Source of the DNA: Candidatus Coprocola pullicola
Lineage (GTDB): Bacteria > Bacillota > Clostridia > Lachnospirales > Anaerotignaceae
Assembly (NCBI GenBank): GCA_018715395.1
Contig: DVLQ01000078.1
Coordinates: 1-34,933, forward strand
Length of the DNA stretch: 34,933 nucleotides
Direction of reading: 5' to 3'
Shown: positions 18,301 through 24,260 of the stretch, in pieces
How the letters are laid out: each line of letters opens with the position of its first letter
Numbering within the stretch: the stretch's first letter is position 1
Notes under the pieces: generated by a model
What the model saw: only the letters and a program-made list of their open reading frames with translations
The model's database searches: none
What the model was told of the DNA's origin: nothing
Translations under genes and position numbers: made by a program

Positions 18301-19158
18301 GAAAATCAGCCTATTATGGGGCGTGTAAAGATTGAAAAAGTATCCGCTGACAATAATCCCATTAACGGTATTTTAAAAGGACAGGGACTTGAAAATGCAG
18401 AATTTACCATATATGACAGTGAAGGCAATGAGGTTGAAGTTCTTAAAACAGATAAAAAAGGTTTTGCTGTTTCTAAAAAATTGCGGTATGGTGAATATAC
18501 CATGAAAGAAACAAAAACACCGACATACTATTTGAACGAAGAAGAAGCCATATCTTTCAATATCGAAAAAGATGGAGAAACAGTTAATATCAGACGAGAA
18601 AACAAGAGTACACTTTTACAGACTAATGTAGAGAAGTCGGGATATCAGGAAGTGATGAGCGGCGATACCATTCGCTATGATATATTCCATATCCAAAATC
18701 TGTCTCTTGTACCTTTAAATAATTTTTATCTGCATGAAAGCATACCCTCTGATGCCACTAGAATTACAAGATTGTTTACTGGTACCTATAACCAAAATTT
18801 GAATTATACAATTCTCTATAAAACAAATAAAAACAGTACATTTAAGGTATTAAAGGATAATCTTTTTACAGACAGAGTATATGAAATTGACTGTACACAG
18901 GGTTTGCAGACCGGAGAATATGTAACTGATATTAAATTTGAATTTGGTACGGTAGAGGTTGGTTTTCGAGAGGTGGAACGCCCATTCTTATACTGCAAAG
19001 TAAATGAAAATCTTCCCGATAAATATCAATTTACAAACCGTGCAGAGGTGGGCGGTACTTATGAGATGCAAACAGTAAAAACAGAAGATAATTTTACTAC
19101 AATTGTATATGTGCCAGCTCCTGAAAATAAAGGTAAATTGCCAAAGACTGGATATTGA
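12382..19158 (+). CDS. Giant thioester/Cna-B repeat adhesin ending in LPKTGY
   Basis: The protein has 2258 residues. ATG 12382 is preferred because AAAAAGGAGCG lies 9 nt upstream and a signal peptide (about 1-29, cut after TASA) starts there. The order is an acidic Trp-rich stretch to about 130, then a thioester-domain-like head (Cys202 in PAYCKDPG; a TNGA motif at 261-264 where TQXA is usual). A Pro/Asp/Glu linker near 475-488 follows, then about 17 SpaA/Cna-B repeats of 75-95 residues from about 490 to 2070. Each repeat opens with I.K.D and closes with Y.I.E..AP.GY, as in self-crosslinking isopeptide domains. A D2-like fimbrial domain runs from about 2073 to 2245. It ends KLPKTGY with no membrane segment or basic tail. 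It is probably a wall or pilus-like adhesin. Confidence 0.9.
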   Translation: MYKNIRKRLLAVLLSVVYIFSIVPTASAFWEDGFVIPSQEDISSSFEDSGGFEWEWETGVTEDWDWIDIPTIDETDTPTVGDGSTIADIWDDIVDTVPERDTNIEELNIPSVSTETEEVSVVTSGEAVLSNNYYDIFPNVKERSVEGSDPWGYTQAGDGKVTIVADRFLNNILHYDGKIVDNIHIAKWVKDNPAELEFPAYCKDPGLAGVAQHTQKQYQIDPYEYIGDTEKRIMGVARAGFPYKTLQELGVNDVEEAYYATNGAIHTAIINGDLNNWEIRSSDPDRNTRVLNALKKIYMEGITQPYTPPAIKVNFVPVSGDETAIEDGEWVSNTYEFRTSYPYNDWGFYTNSDVLNGMIENGEMELLVNGSKVNLQTGIRGSWDTSKGVKIANGQSIEVRYKKSLAEATGADFTFTGTIVDVDFENCITFLGNPTISGNWQGYIYNTVPYAADKTKFLYNKKDVPEIPEPDPENPDPEQPDEPMENGEGSLVIEKLDWNTKDTVADAVFHIKGISKSCSYINVAIKASRGATLPVIHGATIDVSDGVITITGIPAGTYEITEISPPPHFDVAVGQNSQSVEVVNDASVHPKVIFENKEYGRLEIVKIDRFDQSKLEGVYFKVENKDTGFEQTVVTGASGSAAVEDIPAGTYVITEIASKLGYITTNQEYSAAVDWGETTSITIENDKKPSIEIIKIDGETSNPIAGVSFEVTHKNSGDSFSVTTDTNGKIALEGIEEGWYEVREVAPAPGYIANNIIEEIYAESGKENSITIKNTKKAGITIEKVDVHGNGLEGVSFNIYRFGENTPIPNSPITTGADGTAKIENIEPGHYQIQEVAALDGYLLDDTKYDLVVEEGIEQNTIIKVVNKRLPDLTIRKVDETNPEQGLPGAMFEVKQVDGQALPGSPYTSGGDGIVKIEDVPLGKYIITEIKAPDGYDISNPPMQYVTMEADKDVIITFTNDKSPDLTIRKADQKNPEQGLVGAMFEVKQVDGQAVPGSPFTTGEDGSFTIEDLPLGKYIITEIKPPTGYELSEANVQYATLETGKDVVLTFTNLTTPDLTVKKVDKTDPSQGLSGAVFEIKEVDGQKVAGSPFTTSVDGTFTIKDIKPGKYIITEIQAPDGYELSDPVTQYVTMEAGKDIEILFINDTSPDLTIQKFDKQTGNPLSGAVFEIEKLEEPNKGTITGSPFTTDAKGEIYIPNLTPGSYKLTEIKAPENYVIDAQERIITLKEGEDFVAKFENIRKPSIMIHKVDSVTKDPLKGAKFKISKAVNDSLDGEIKEIGTYVTDEKGQFTLNYAEPGWYRFEEIQAPAGYIIKGPVKQDIFLTAGEDKELTFENTPKSAIVIKKVDADTGEALAGAKFKLVHTSAGGSGTEGVTIGEYVTSHNGTIVVAGLKPGTYIVEELQAPDGYIMTDAAETVYLEDGDSSVVTVEIANSARAGLLIKKFDSLTKEPLAEAVFKVTDSRGAVVGDSDGLFRTNERGTIFIPNIKPGAYVVEEVQCPEGYILDNTPQTIHVEYNRVHSLEFFNQPLNDFIITKMDSVTKQPLAGAVVKITTVDDQFIGEYHTDKDGIISIKDLKPGTYKVQEIKAPDGYILDDTVHLVHLKQNEPQKVELYNNPTNGFVIVKMDGNTKEPLADAVIKVSTIEGTLIGEYRTDATGMITIKGLLPGNYHVQEVKQPDGYVMDDTVHLVVLKQDKPQKLELFNYKKAAMILQKVDKTTQKPLEGAKLKVTKINGEFIGEYITGTEGTAIVPSLAPGWYTVTEIAAPKGYNIDTVSSKNVEVKTFEPVTVKFENYKNATLRIEKTDFITKKPIENIEFSITRSDGKTFGKYRTDKRGEINLENQLPAGTYLIRETQTVKGYALDTNVRKITLNWGEDKLIEWENYPLASIEIEKLDKESGKPISGVKFRVLDSGKKQLGEYTTDSQGKISLEDMFIEGTYYIQEQELEGYLPNTGLQTVKTKWGKTTDITIENQPIMGRVKIEKVSADNNPINGILKGQGLENAEFTIYDSEGNEVEVLKTDKKGFAVSKKLRYGEYTMKETKTPTYYLNEEEAISFNIEKDGETVNIRRENKSTLLQTNVEKSGYQEVMSGDTIRYDIFHIQNLSLVPLNNFYLHESIPSDATRITRLFTGTYNQNLNYTILYKTNKNSTFKVLKDNLFTDRVYEIDCTQGLQTGEYVTDIKFEFGTVEVGFREVERPFLYCKVNENLPDKYQFTNRAEVGGTYEMQTVKTEDNFTTIVYVPAPENKGKLPKTGY
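14992..15828 (+). repeat. Three tandem 279-bp Cna-B repeats
   Basis: The phrase CCAGATTTAAC or a close variant starts units at 14992, 15271 and 15550, with a fourth, more divergent, at 15829. The period is exactly 279 bp (93 codons). The units share long blocks such as the VDGQ...GSP segment and KYIITEI. They are more alike than the other Cna-B units, which suggests recent duplication or gene conversion. Confidence 0.85.
16981..17514 (+). repeat. Two tandem 267-bp Cna-B repeats
   Basis: Units starting at 16981 and 17248 are 267 bp apart (89 codons). Both contain I.KMD, an LA.AV.K segment, GEYRTD- or GEYHTD-type and DDTVHLV.LKQ segments at matching positions. They form a second local duplication in the adhesin stalk. 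Confidence 0.75.
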
Positions 19159-19170
19159 TTTTGCTTGTAT

Positions 19171-19204
19171 GGCTATCCTCTCATTATGAGAGGGTAGTCT
19201 TTTC
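19171..19204 (+). terminator. Intrinsic terminator after adhesin gene
   Basis: GGCTATCCTCTC (19171-19182) pairs with GAGAGGGTAGTC (19188-19199) over 12 bp, with two G-T pairs and a 5-nt loop, and is followed by TTTT. It lies 12 bases after the adhesin stop. Confidence 0.85.
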
Positions 19205-19237
19205 TAAAAAATATACTTTTTAAGAGGTGATAAAAGT

Positions 19238-20092
19238 ATGTTGGTTTTTATTGTACTGTGCTGTGCTTTATTAACAGGATATGGTACGTTTTACCTGCTT
19301 TGTGAACTTACGGATGCTACAACAGCAAAAGCTTCTAAAGCGATGTTCTTGTCTATGGGAAAGCATAGAAGCTGTTTCACCGTTTTTTCTATGTATCTGT
19401 TTACTATTAGTGTGATAATACAAAAAATATTAAAATTACAAATAAATACAAAGGGACGTCTTGCAAATATATTGGCATGGACAAAGAGCAAATACTCTCC
19501 AGAACTATATTGTATCAAATTTTTTGTTTTAGGTGTTTTTTTATTACTTGGTATACTTCCCATTGCAGAAATTCATATTTTAATATTCCTGTTTGCTTTT
19601 TTCAGTGTGCTGTTTTTTTGTTTTTATCAATATAGCAGTATTTTTACAGCATGGAAAAAACATGAGCAATCTATTCAGGAAGAACTGATGACATTCTCTA
19701 TAATAGCTGTACAATATTTGGAAAATAAAGCAGAAATCGAAGGATTGCTACAGTTATATAACTCTATTGCAGGGATTGATTTCAAAAAAGAAATTGTTCT
19801 ATTATTGGAAGACAGCCGCAAGGACTCTTTACAATTTGCCATAGAATGTTTCAGACAGAGAATACAGAAAAAACAGTGTATTGCTGTGTTTGAATTATTA
19901 GGCAAAGAAATGCCTGAAGAAGAAAAAAGAATCTATCTAAAAACATTGTTATTTCAAATGTATCAAAATAAACAAAAATATCTGAAAAGAAATATAAAAG
20001 CAACTCTATTTCGAAGAAGGCTGTTTTTTATATTTTCTTTGATAGCTACTATGGCATATTTTATAGGTATTTATCTGTTTTTTGTATACTAA
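19238..20092 (+). CDS. TadC-like integral membrane protein
   Basis: The protein has 284 residues, ATG start after TAAGAGGTGATAAAAGT. A signal-anchor-like segment lies near residues 1-23. A second hydrophobic segment is near 43-65, a hydrophobic pair near 88-130, and a C-terminal membrane segment (RRRLFFIFSLIATMAYFIGIYLFF). A helical cytosolic region between them has QEELMTFSIIAVQYLENKAE and REC-like FAIECFRQRIQ. This helical block between membrane segments is the layout of TadC/GspF platform proteins. With the CpaB-, CpaE- and TadB-like genes upstream it would complete a Tad-like set apart from the TadA ATPase and the pilin. The call rests on topology and context, not on a diagnostic motif. 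Confidence 0.5.
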   Translation: MLVFIVLCCALLTGYGTFYLLCELTDATTAKASKAMFLSMGKHRSCFTVFSMYLFTISVIIQKILKLQINTKGRLANILAWTKSKYSPELYCIKFFVLGVFLLLGILPIAEIHILIFLFAFFSVLFFCFYQYSSIFTAWKKHEQSIQEELMTFSIIAVQYLENKAEIEGLLQLYNSIAGIDFKKEIVLLLEDSRKDSLQFAIECFRQRIQKKQCIAVFELLGKEMPEEEKRIYLKTLLFQMYQNKQKYLKRNIKATLFRRRLFFIFSLIATMAYFIGIYLFFVY

Positions 20093-20113
20093 GAAATATG
20101 ACTGAGAGCGCAT

Positions 20114-20145
20114 AAATTGCCCATTTGGGGAATTTGTGACAAATT
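20114..20145. promoter_or_regulatory. Overlapping palindromes in intergenic control region
   Basis: AAATTGCCC (20114-20122) and GGGGAATTT (20127-20135) form a 9-bp stem with one mismatch around ATTT. Overlapping it, AATTTGTGACAAATT (20131-20145) is a perfect 7+1+7 palindrome of the kind bound by dimeric repressors. They lie in the 168-base gap before the zinc-finger gene. The rest of the gap is AT-rich with TATTATAC and TATGAT as possible -10 elements, but no convincing -35 pairing. Confidence 0.4.
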
Positions 20146-20260
20146 TATACAACAATTTGAAGCAACACTATAGGCGTTACAAGATATGTATTATACAATA
20201 TGATTTGTAAAAAAACATAAAAACCATATTTCATATCTATTGGGAGAAAGAGGTGAATCT

Positions 20261-20671
20261 ATGAAACATAAAAAAAGGCTTGCATTAAAATGTCCTTATT
20301 GCGGCGGCAGAGCAATATTAAGAAGGACAAACTATTTATTTGGAGATAAAACCATTGGAAATGAATATGTTTATGTATGCCAGAATTATCCAAATTGCGA
20401 CAGTTATGTAACAACAGTAACCAATACAATGCTGCCAAAAGGAACATTGGCAAATAAAGCGTTACGTCTGAAAAGAATAGAAACCCATAAAATATTTGAT
20501 AAAGTATGGAAAACGGGTATTATGACAAAAGCCAATGCCTATTGCTGGATACAAGACAAATTTAGCCTGACAAAAGAACAGGCTCATATAGGAATGTTTT
20601 CGGAGCGAATGTGTGATGAATTAGTCAAAGAGGCAAAAATGGTATTAAAAAACAATCGCAGGATTTCATAA
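20261..20671 (+). CDS. DUF3268-like zinc-finger protein
   Basis: The protein has 136 residues. ATG 20261 is preferred because AGAGGTG lies 6 nt before it; the TTG at 20240 would include the ribosome site in the coding sequence. It has two Cys pairs, CPYCGG near residue 10 and CQNYPNC near 42, forming a zinc ribbon. These are followed by GTLANKALR, FDKVWKTG.MTKANAYCWI and AHIGMFSERMCDELV. This order matches the zinc-finger-containing DUF3268 family of plasmids, phages and ICEs (from memory). It probably acts in the cytoplasm on nucleic acid. It begins a short operon with the sigma factor. Confidence 0.75.
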   Translation: MKHKKRLALKCPYCGGRAILRRTNYLFGDKTIGNEYVYVCQNYPNCDSYVTTVTNTMLPKGTLANKALRLKRIETHKIFDKVWKTGIMTKANAYCWIQDKFSLTKEQAHIGMFSERMCDELVKEAKMVLKNNRRIS

Positions 20672-20697
20672 AAGAAGTTTTTAGGGGGGGAATTTGT

Positions 20698-21228
20698 ATG
20701 ACACAAAAAGAAAGGGAGAAAGCAGAACAATATTTATATATTGTAGGTTGGGTATTGAATAAGTATCAGCTTTACAACAATACAAACCCAAATATGGGAT
20801 ATGATGACTTGTATCAAGAGGGGTGTATTGCACTTTGTAAAGCAGTACAAAGATTTGATGCAGCAAAGGGCAGTCATATGAATGCGTTTGCTTTTACTGT
20901 GGTACGAAATCATATATTTGCCTACTGTAAAAAGATTAGTATGAAAAGAAGCACCATGTCTCTGTCAGAACTGACAGAAACAAAATATGCCAGCTATTTC
21001 TTTGATGATACACGAGTATATATTTTACAAATATTACAAGAGCATCATAAAAAAAGTGATGGTATTTTTAAAAAAGGGATTGAAGTCATTTTTTGGAAAA
21101 TGTGTGGTTATGAAAATAAAGATATTGCTAAAATGTATCATGTAAAAAACAATGAAATCAGTGCATGGTTATCCCGAGCTATTTCAAAGCTGAAAAAAAG
21201 TAAGCAGTTTTTGGATATTGCAGTGTAA
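20698..21228 (+). CDS. Sigma-70-family-like factor of the ICE
   Basis: The protein has 176 residues, ATG start after TTAGGGGGGG. A region 2-like segment YDDLYQEGCIALCKAVQRFD is followed by HMNAFAFTVVRNHIFAYCK (core binding and -10 recognition). The C-terminus has a helix-turn-helix-like region 4, MCGYENKDIAKMYHVKNNEISAWLSRAISKLKKS. Length suits a small alternative sigma factor. It could direct transcription of the transfer or surface genes, which is inference. The gap to the next gene is 12 bases. Confidence 0.8.
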   Translation: MTQKEREKAEQYLYIVGWVLNKYQLYNNTNPNMGYDDLYQEGCIALCKAVQRFDAAKGSHMNAFAFTVVRNHIFAYCKKISMKRSTMSLSELTETKYASYFFDDTRVYILQILQEHHKKSDGIFKKGIEVIFWKMCGYENKDIAKMYHVKNNEISAWLSRAISKLKKSKQFLDIAV

Positions 21229-21240
21229 AGGAGGTATAGT

Positions 21241-21948
21241 ATGATAGTTTATACAGCAGTTGGTAAAATGAATCTAAATAAAAAAAGTAATCATAAAGTA
21301 CCGATTGAAGTATGTTCAGATGGCAAGACAAAAGAATTGAACATACAAGAAATGATTTTGTGGTCTGTGTTAGTAAATAGGGTTTTATCCAAAGAAGATT
21401 TAATGGAGATGTACTACAAAAAAATAGATGCTTTTTTATTTACTATAGAAAAGGTATTTGAAAGGGATTTTGAAAAGACATTGCAACGGCTGAGAACAAG
21501 AAATCTTATAGTGCAGGGAGAAGGGCATACCTGCGACGAAGCAGTTTATAATTTAGTGAAAAATTTATATATTACACCGATGCAAACTGGTTTGTGGTAT
21601 AAAATAAATGGATTTTTTTATTTATGTTTCCAAAAGCATGTCCCCATTGGTTATGCTGTAAAGGTGTTCCAGCCCTATCAATTTACAAAAGAAGAAGCCT
21701 ATGTACTAAAACTTGTAAAACAGACCCAAATGAATAGTGCTGAGGTGATTCAATGTGCCGAGATGCGTATTACAGATGTTTCTTCCAATAAAAAATTGAT
21801 GAAAGCACTTTATGATGATCATACTACGACTTGTTATAATATTTGCCATAAAGCTAAGCACTGCCAGCAGCGGACTGTCATTATAAAAGCGATTTTACAA
21901 CTATACAAAACGGGATTTATTCGATTTGAAAATTTAGAGTATAAATAA
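21241..21948 (+). CDS. Unknown ICE protein
   Basis: The protein has 235 residues, ATG start after TAAAGGAGGTATAGT. I do not recognise a family. A helical stretch LQRLRTRNLIVQGEGHTCDEAVYNLVKNLY could be the last helix and wing of a winged helix. The C-terminal third has three Cys/His near CYNICHKAKHCQQRT, which could form a small metal site. There is no signal peptide. It follows the sigma factor directly and ends in a strong terminator. A partner or regulator of that sigma factor is possible from position only. Confidence 0.6.
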   Translation: MIVYTAVGKMNLNKKSNHKVPIEVCSDGKTKELNIQEMILWSVLVNRVLSKEDLMEMYYKKIDAFLFTIEKVFERDFEKTLQRLRTRNLIVQGEGHTCDEAVYNLVKNLYITPMQTGLWYKINGFFYLCFQKHVPIGYAVKVFQPYQFTKEEAYVLKLVKQTQMNSAEVIQCAEMRITDVSSNKKLMKALYDDHTTTCYNICHKAKHCQQRTVIIKAILQLYKTGFIRFENLEYK

Positions 21949-21958
21949 AAAAAGAATG

Positions 21959-21998
21959 AAAGACCTTCTTTCCTATCTATGTGAATGAAGGTCTTTTT
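21959..21998 (+). terminator. Intrinsic terminator before the rep gene
   Basis: AAAGACCTTC (21959-21968) pairs perfectly with GAAGGTCTTT (21987-21996) around an 18-nt loop, then TT. It separates the sigma operon from the rep gene, whose ribosome site AAGGAG begins just after it. Confidence 0.85.
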
Positions 21999-22019
21999 CT
22001 ATGAAGGAGTGTGAATGGT

Positions 22020-23330
22020 ATGGAAGAAAATTTTAAGTATTATGATAGTAGTGAAGCAGAGCAATATACATTTTATCGTATTCCAAAGGCATTGTTTACA
22101 GAGGATATTTTTTCTGGTTTATCCTGTGAAGCAAAGGTAATTTACGGACTTATGCTAGACCGTATGAGTTTATCCTTGAAAAACAACTGGATAGATGAAC
22201 AGGGACGTGTCTATATTTATTTTAAGCTCCAGGATATTATGAACTATGTGAGCTGTAGTCATGATAAAGCAGTAAAATTATTGGCAGAACTGGATGTCGC
22301 AAAGGGAATTGGTTTAATTGAAAGAAGAAAACAAGGTATGGGCAGACCAGATATGATTTATGTAAAAAGCTTTACCACAGAACAGTCAAAAAATAAGAAT
22401 GCAAAACAACTCTGTGAAAAAGCAGAAGCTGCCAAGACTTCCGAAAATCAGAAATCAATACAACAAGAAGACTTAGGAAAAATAGAATGCCAGACTTGGG
22501 AAAAACAGAAGCCTGGTATACAGAAAAATGGAATTCTTGACTTCCGAAAATCAGAAACAAATAATACTGAATTAAATAATACTGAATTGAATCTTATCTA
22601 TCCATCTATCTGTCAAGCACTTTATCAGAATGATAGGATAGATAGGTGGGAGCAAAGGCAAAAATATAAAGAATTTCTCAGAGAAAATATAGACTATCCT
22701 ATACTGTGTAATTTTGACAGCGAGGATATGACAGATGAACTTTTAGAGCTGATGTTAGACATTCTTTGTACTACAAAGACACATATCAAAATCGGTACGA
22801 AGGATGTACCCGTTGAAGCAGTAAAGAACAGATTTATGAAGTTGAATATATTTCACATTGCCTATGTCATTGACAGCATAAAATACAATACCACAAAAAT
22901 TCATAATATCAAAGCCTATCTGTTGACCAGCCTCTATCGTTCTTTGGACACTTTAGATATGAAAATACAAAATAGAATTGCACACAAAATATTACGAAAA
23001 AATGTAGAATATGATATATTAGTGCAGCAACATACAATGGAAAAAGAAAGGATAGATGAAATCCTAGAACTGATGGCAGAGGCAATCTGTACCCAAACTG
23101 CAAGTATGTTAATTGGCGGAGAAAGAATACTGCCCCATTTAGTACGAAAAAGATTTTTGTACCTCAATATGTTCCACATAGAATATATTCTGGACAGTAT
23201 GGAAAAAAATACAACAAATATCCGTAATATCAAAGCTTACTTGCTTACAGCAATTTACAACGCACCCTTGACTATGAATCATAGCTATCAGGCTCAGGTA
23301 AATTATGATTTTCATGGAAATAGGCAGTAA
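22020..23330 (+). CDS. repA: RepA_N-type replication initiator with duplicated DUF6017-like domain
   Basis: The protein has 436 residues. ATG 22020 is 11 nt after AAGGAG; GTG 22011 is too close. Residues about 10-125 (YTFYRIPKALF, LSCEAKVIYGLMLDR, SHDKAVKLLAELD, GLIERRKQGMGRPDMIYV) match the RepA_N initiator domain with a winged-helix fold. A charged, low-complexity linker follows. Two copies of a DUF6017-like domain come next, about 105 residues apart: LRENIDYPIL ... RFMKLNIFHIAYVIDSI...IHNIKAYLLTSLY, and LRKNVEYDIL ... RFLYLNMFHIEYILDSM...IRNIKAYLLTAIY. A RepA_N protein starts replication of the circular ICE or plasmid form. The duplication is unusual. Confidence 0.88.
   Translation: MEENFKYYDSSEAEQYTFYRIPKALFTEDIFSGLSCEAKVIYGLMLDRMSLSLKNNWIDEQGRVYIYFKLQDIMNYVSCSHDKAVKLLAELDVAKGIGLIERRKQGMGRPDMIYVKSFTTEQSKNKNAKQLCEKAEAAKTSENQKSIQQEDLGKIECQTWEKQKPGIQKNGILDFRKSETNNTELNNTELNLIYPSICQALYQNDRIDRWEQRQKYKEFLRENIDYPILCNFDSEDMTDELLELMLDILCTTKTHIKIGTKDVPVEAVKNRFMKLNIFHIAYVIDSIKYNTTKIHNIKAYLLTSLYRSLDTLDMKIQNRIAHKILRKNVEYDILVQQHTMEKERIDEILELMAEAICTQTASMLIGGERILPHLVRKRFLYLNMFHIEYILDSMEKNTTNIRNIKAYLLTAIYNAPLTMNHSYQAQVNYDFHGNRQ
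22560..22646. repeat. Direct and inverted repeats inside repA (candidate origin)
   Basis: AATAATACTGAATT occurs at 22560-22573 and again at 22575-22588. Next, TATCTATCCATCTATC (22595-22610) and GATAGGATAGATAGG (22632-22646) are near-inverted arms. All sit in the coding linker between the RepA_N domain and the first DUF6017-like domain. RepA_N replicons often carry their origin inside the rep gene, so this is a candidate iteron cluster. Confidence 0.5.
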
Positions 23331-23533
23331 AAAGATGGAATTGCAATATCTTTTGTAAAACATTTCTGATACGCAGAACATAAAAGAAATCATAGAAACT
23401 TATTATGATTGCTTTTTGCACCAATAGGAAGATGAAATACATGAAGAATAGAACAATAATAGTAGAGTGTCTTATAACTCACAAACAGTTGATATGAAAA
23501 TAGAATTGAAAAAAATAGTGGACTAAAACTTGA

Positions 23534-23677
23534 CTTCATGTAATTTTAACTGAAAGCAACAAAAAAATAGAGGAGAAATATCCACAAGAACTCAATGAAA
23601 GCGTTATAATTTGCAATTGTACAAAGGGCAATAAATGTCCCTATTGCTCTAATAAAAAGTTTCTTGCTGAATTCTAA
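23534..23677 (+). pseudogene. Relic of a small zinc-ribbon protein
   Basis: A frame free of stops reads ...YPQELNESVIICNCTKGNKCPYCSNKK and ends at TAA 23675-23677. It has four Cys in a CNC-x5-CPYC arrangement. There is no start codon with a ribosome site, and a TGA lies just upstream, so I call it a fragment. The rest of 23331-23715 holds no intact gene, only short broken frames such as one encoding ETYYDCFLHQ. Confidence 0.3.
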
Positions 23678-23716
23678 AGATAATTGTTCCTTTGTTGATA
23701 TTTGGGAGAAAATATA

Positions 23717-23755
23717 AAAAGTCCTCTATTTTCTATAGAGAAAATAGGGACTTTT
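23717..23755. terminator. Bidirectional terminator between convergent genes
   Basis: AAAAGTCC plus CTATTTTCT (with one extra T) pairs with AGAAAATAG plus GGACTTTT around a 4-nt loop. A-rich and T-rich flanks let it work in both directions. It lies between the plus-strand rep gene and the minus-strand 155-residue gene. Confidence 0.85.
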
Positions 23756-23769
23756 ATCATATGCACTAT

Positions 23770-24237
23770 TTATCCTTTTTTACAAACAGCTTGTCCATTT
23801 GCTTCTCTTAGCATGATTAAGCAACGAACTATTGTATCAATCATTTGTATAAAATCCATCATCATGAATTCTGCATCATAGGTATCTTCCTCCAGATTTT
23901 TACAGAATTCATCCAATTCTTCTTTTCCTTTTCTGTAAGTCTCCATACATTTTTCAGGTAATTTTGGTTTTTTCTCACTCCAGTCTAATGCAAGAAATTT
24001 ATGTAAAAATACCAATACATTTTTATAGCTTTGTTTTTCTCTGTTTTTACTATCTTTTAGGTACAAATCTTGTATATAATCTACTACATGAGCTAAAGCC
24101 CGATATCTTAGTTCTATTTCTTGAAATGCAGAATAATATTTGGATTTCTGTGTCATATCCATTTTACTGCCGGCTTGATAACGTCCTTTATAATAATCTA
24201 ATAATTCTTCTAATGAATTTAATTTTAATTCTACCAT
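23770..24237 (-). CDS. Helical ICE protein of unknown function
   Basis: The protein has 155 residues, ATG start after AAAGAAAGGTGACGG. It is highly charged and almost entirely helical, with runs such as LNSLEELLDYYKGRYQAG and ELRYRALAHVVDYIQDLYL. The C-terminal region has EFMMMDFIQMIDTIVRCLIML, which suggests a helical bundle. No membrane segment or known motif is seen. It is the last gene of the minus-strand Pcf operon, 23 bases from PcfJ. Confidence 0.6.
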   Translation of the reverse strand: MVELKLNSLEELLDYYKGRYQAGSKMDMTQKSKYYSAFQEIELRYRALAHVVDYIQDLYLKDSKNREKQSYKNVLVFLHKFLALDWSEKKPKLPEKCMETYRKGKEELDEFCKNLEEDTYDAEFMMMDFIQMIDTIVRCLIMLREANGQAVCKKG

Positions 24238-24260
24238 AATACCGTCACCTTTCTTTTTTA

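Noticed and set aside
13850-18600. Array of repeats resembling a CRISPR
   Set aside because: The repeats are in frame, 225-290 bp long and encode Cna-B domains; they are protein repeats.
12495-19000. Several minus-strand open frames opposite the adhesin gene
   Set aside because: They follow from biased codon use on the plus strand, with no ribosome sites or recognised domains.
19159-19240. Frameshift that would restore a sorting-signal tail after LPKTG
   Set aside because: None of the three frames gives a hydrophobic segment plus basic tail; a terminator follows directly.
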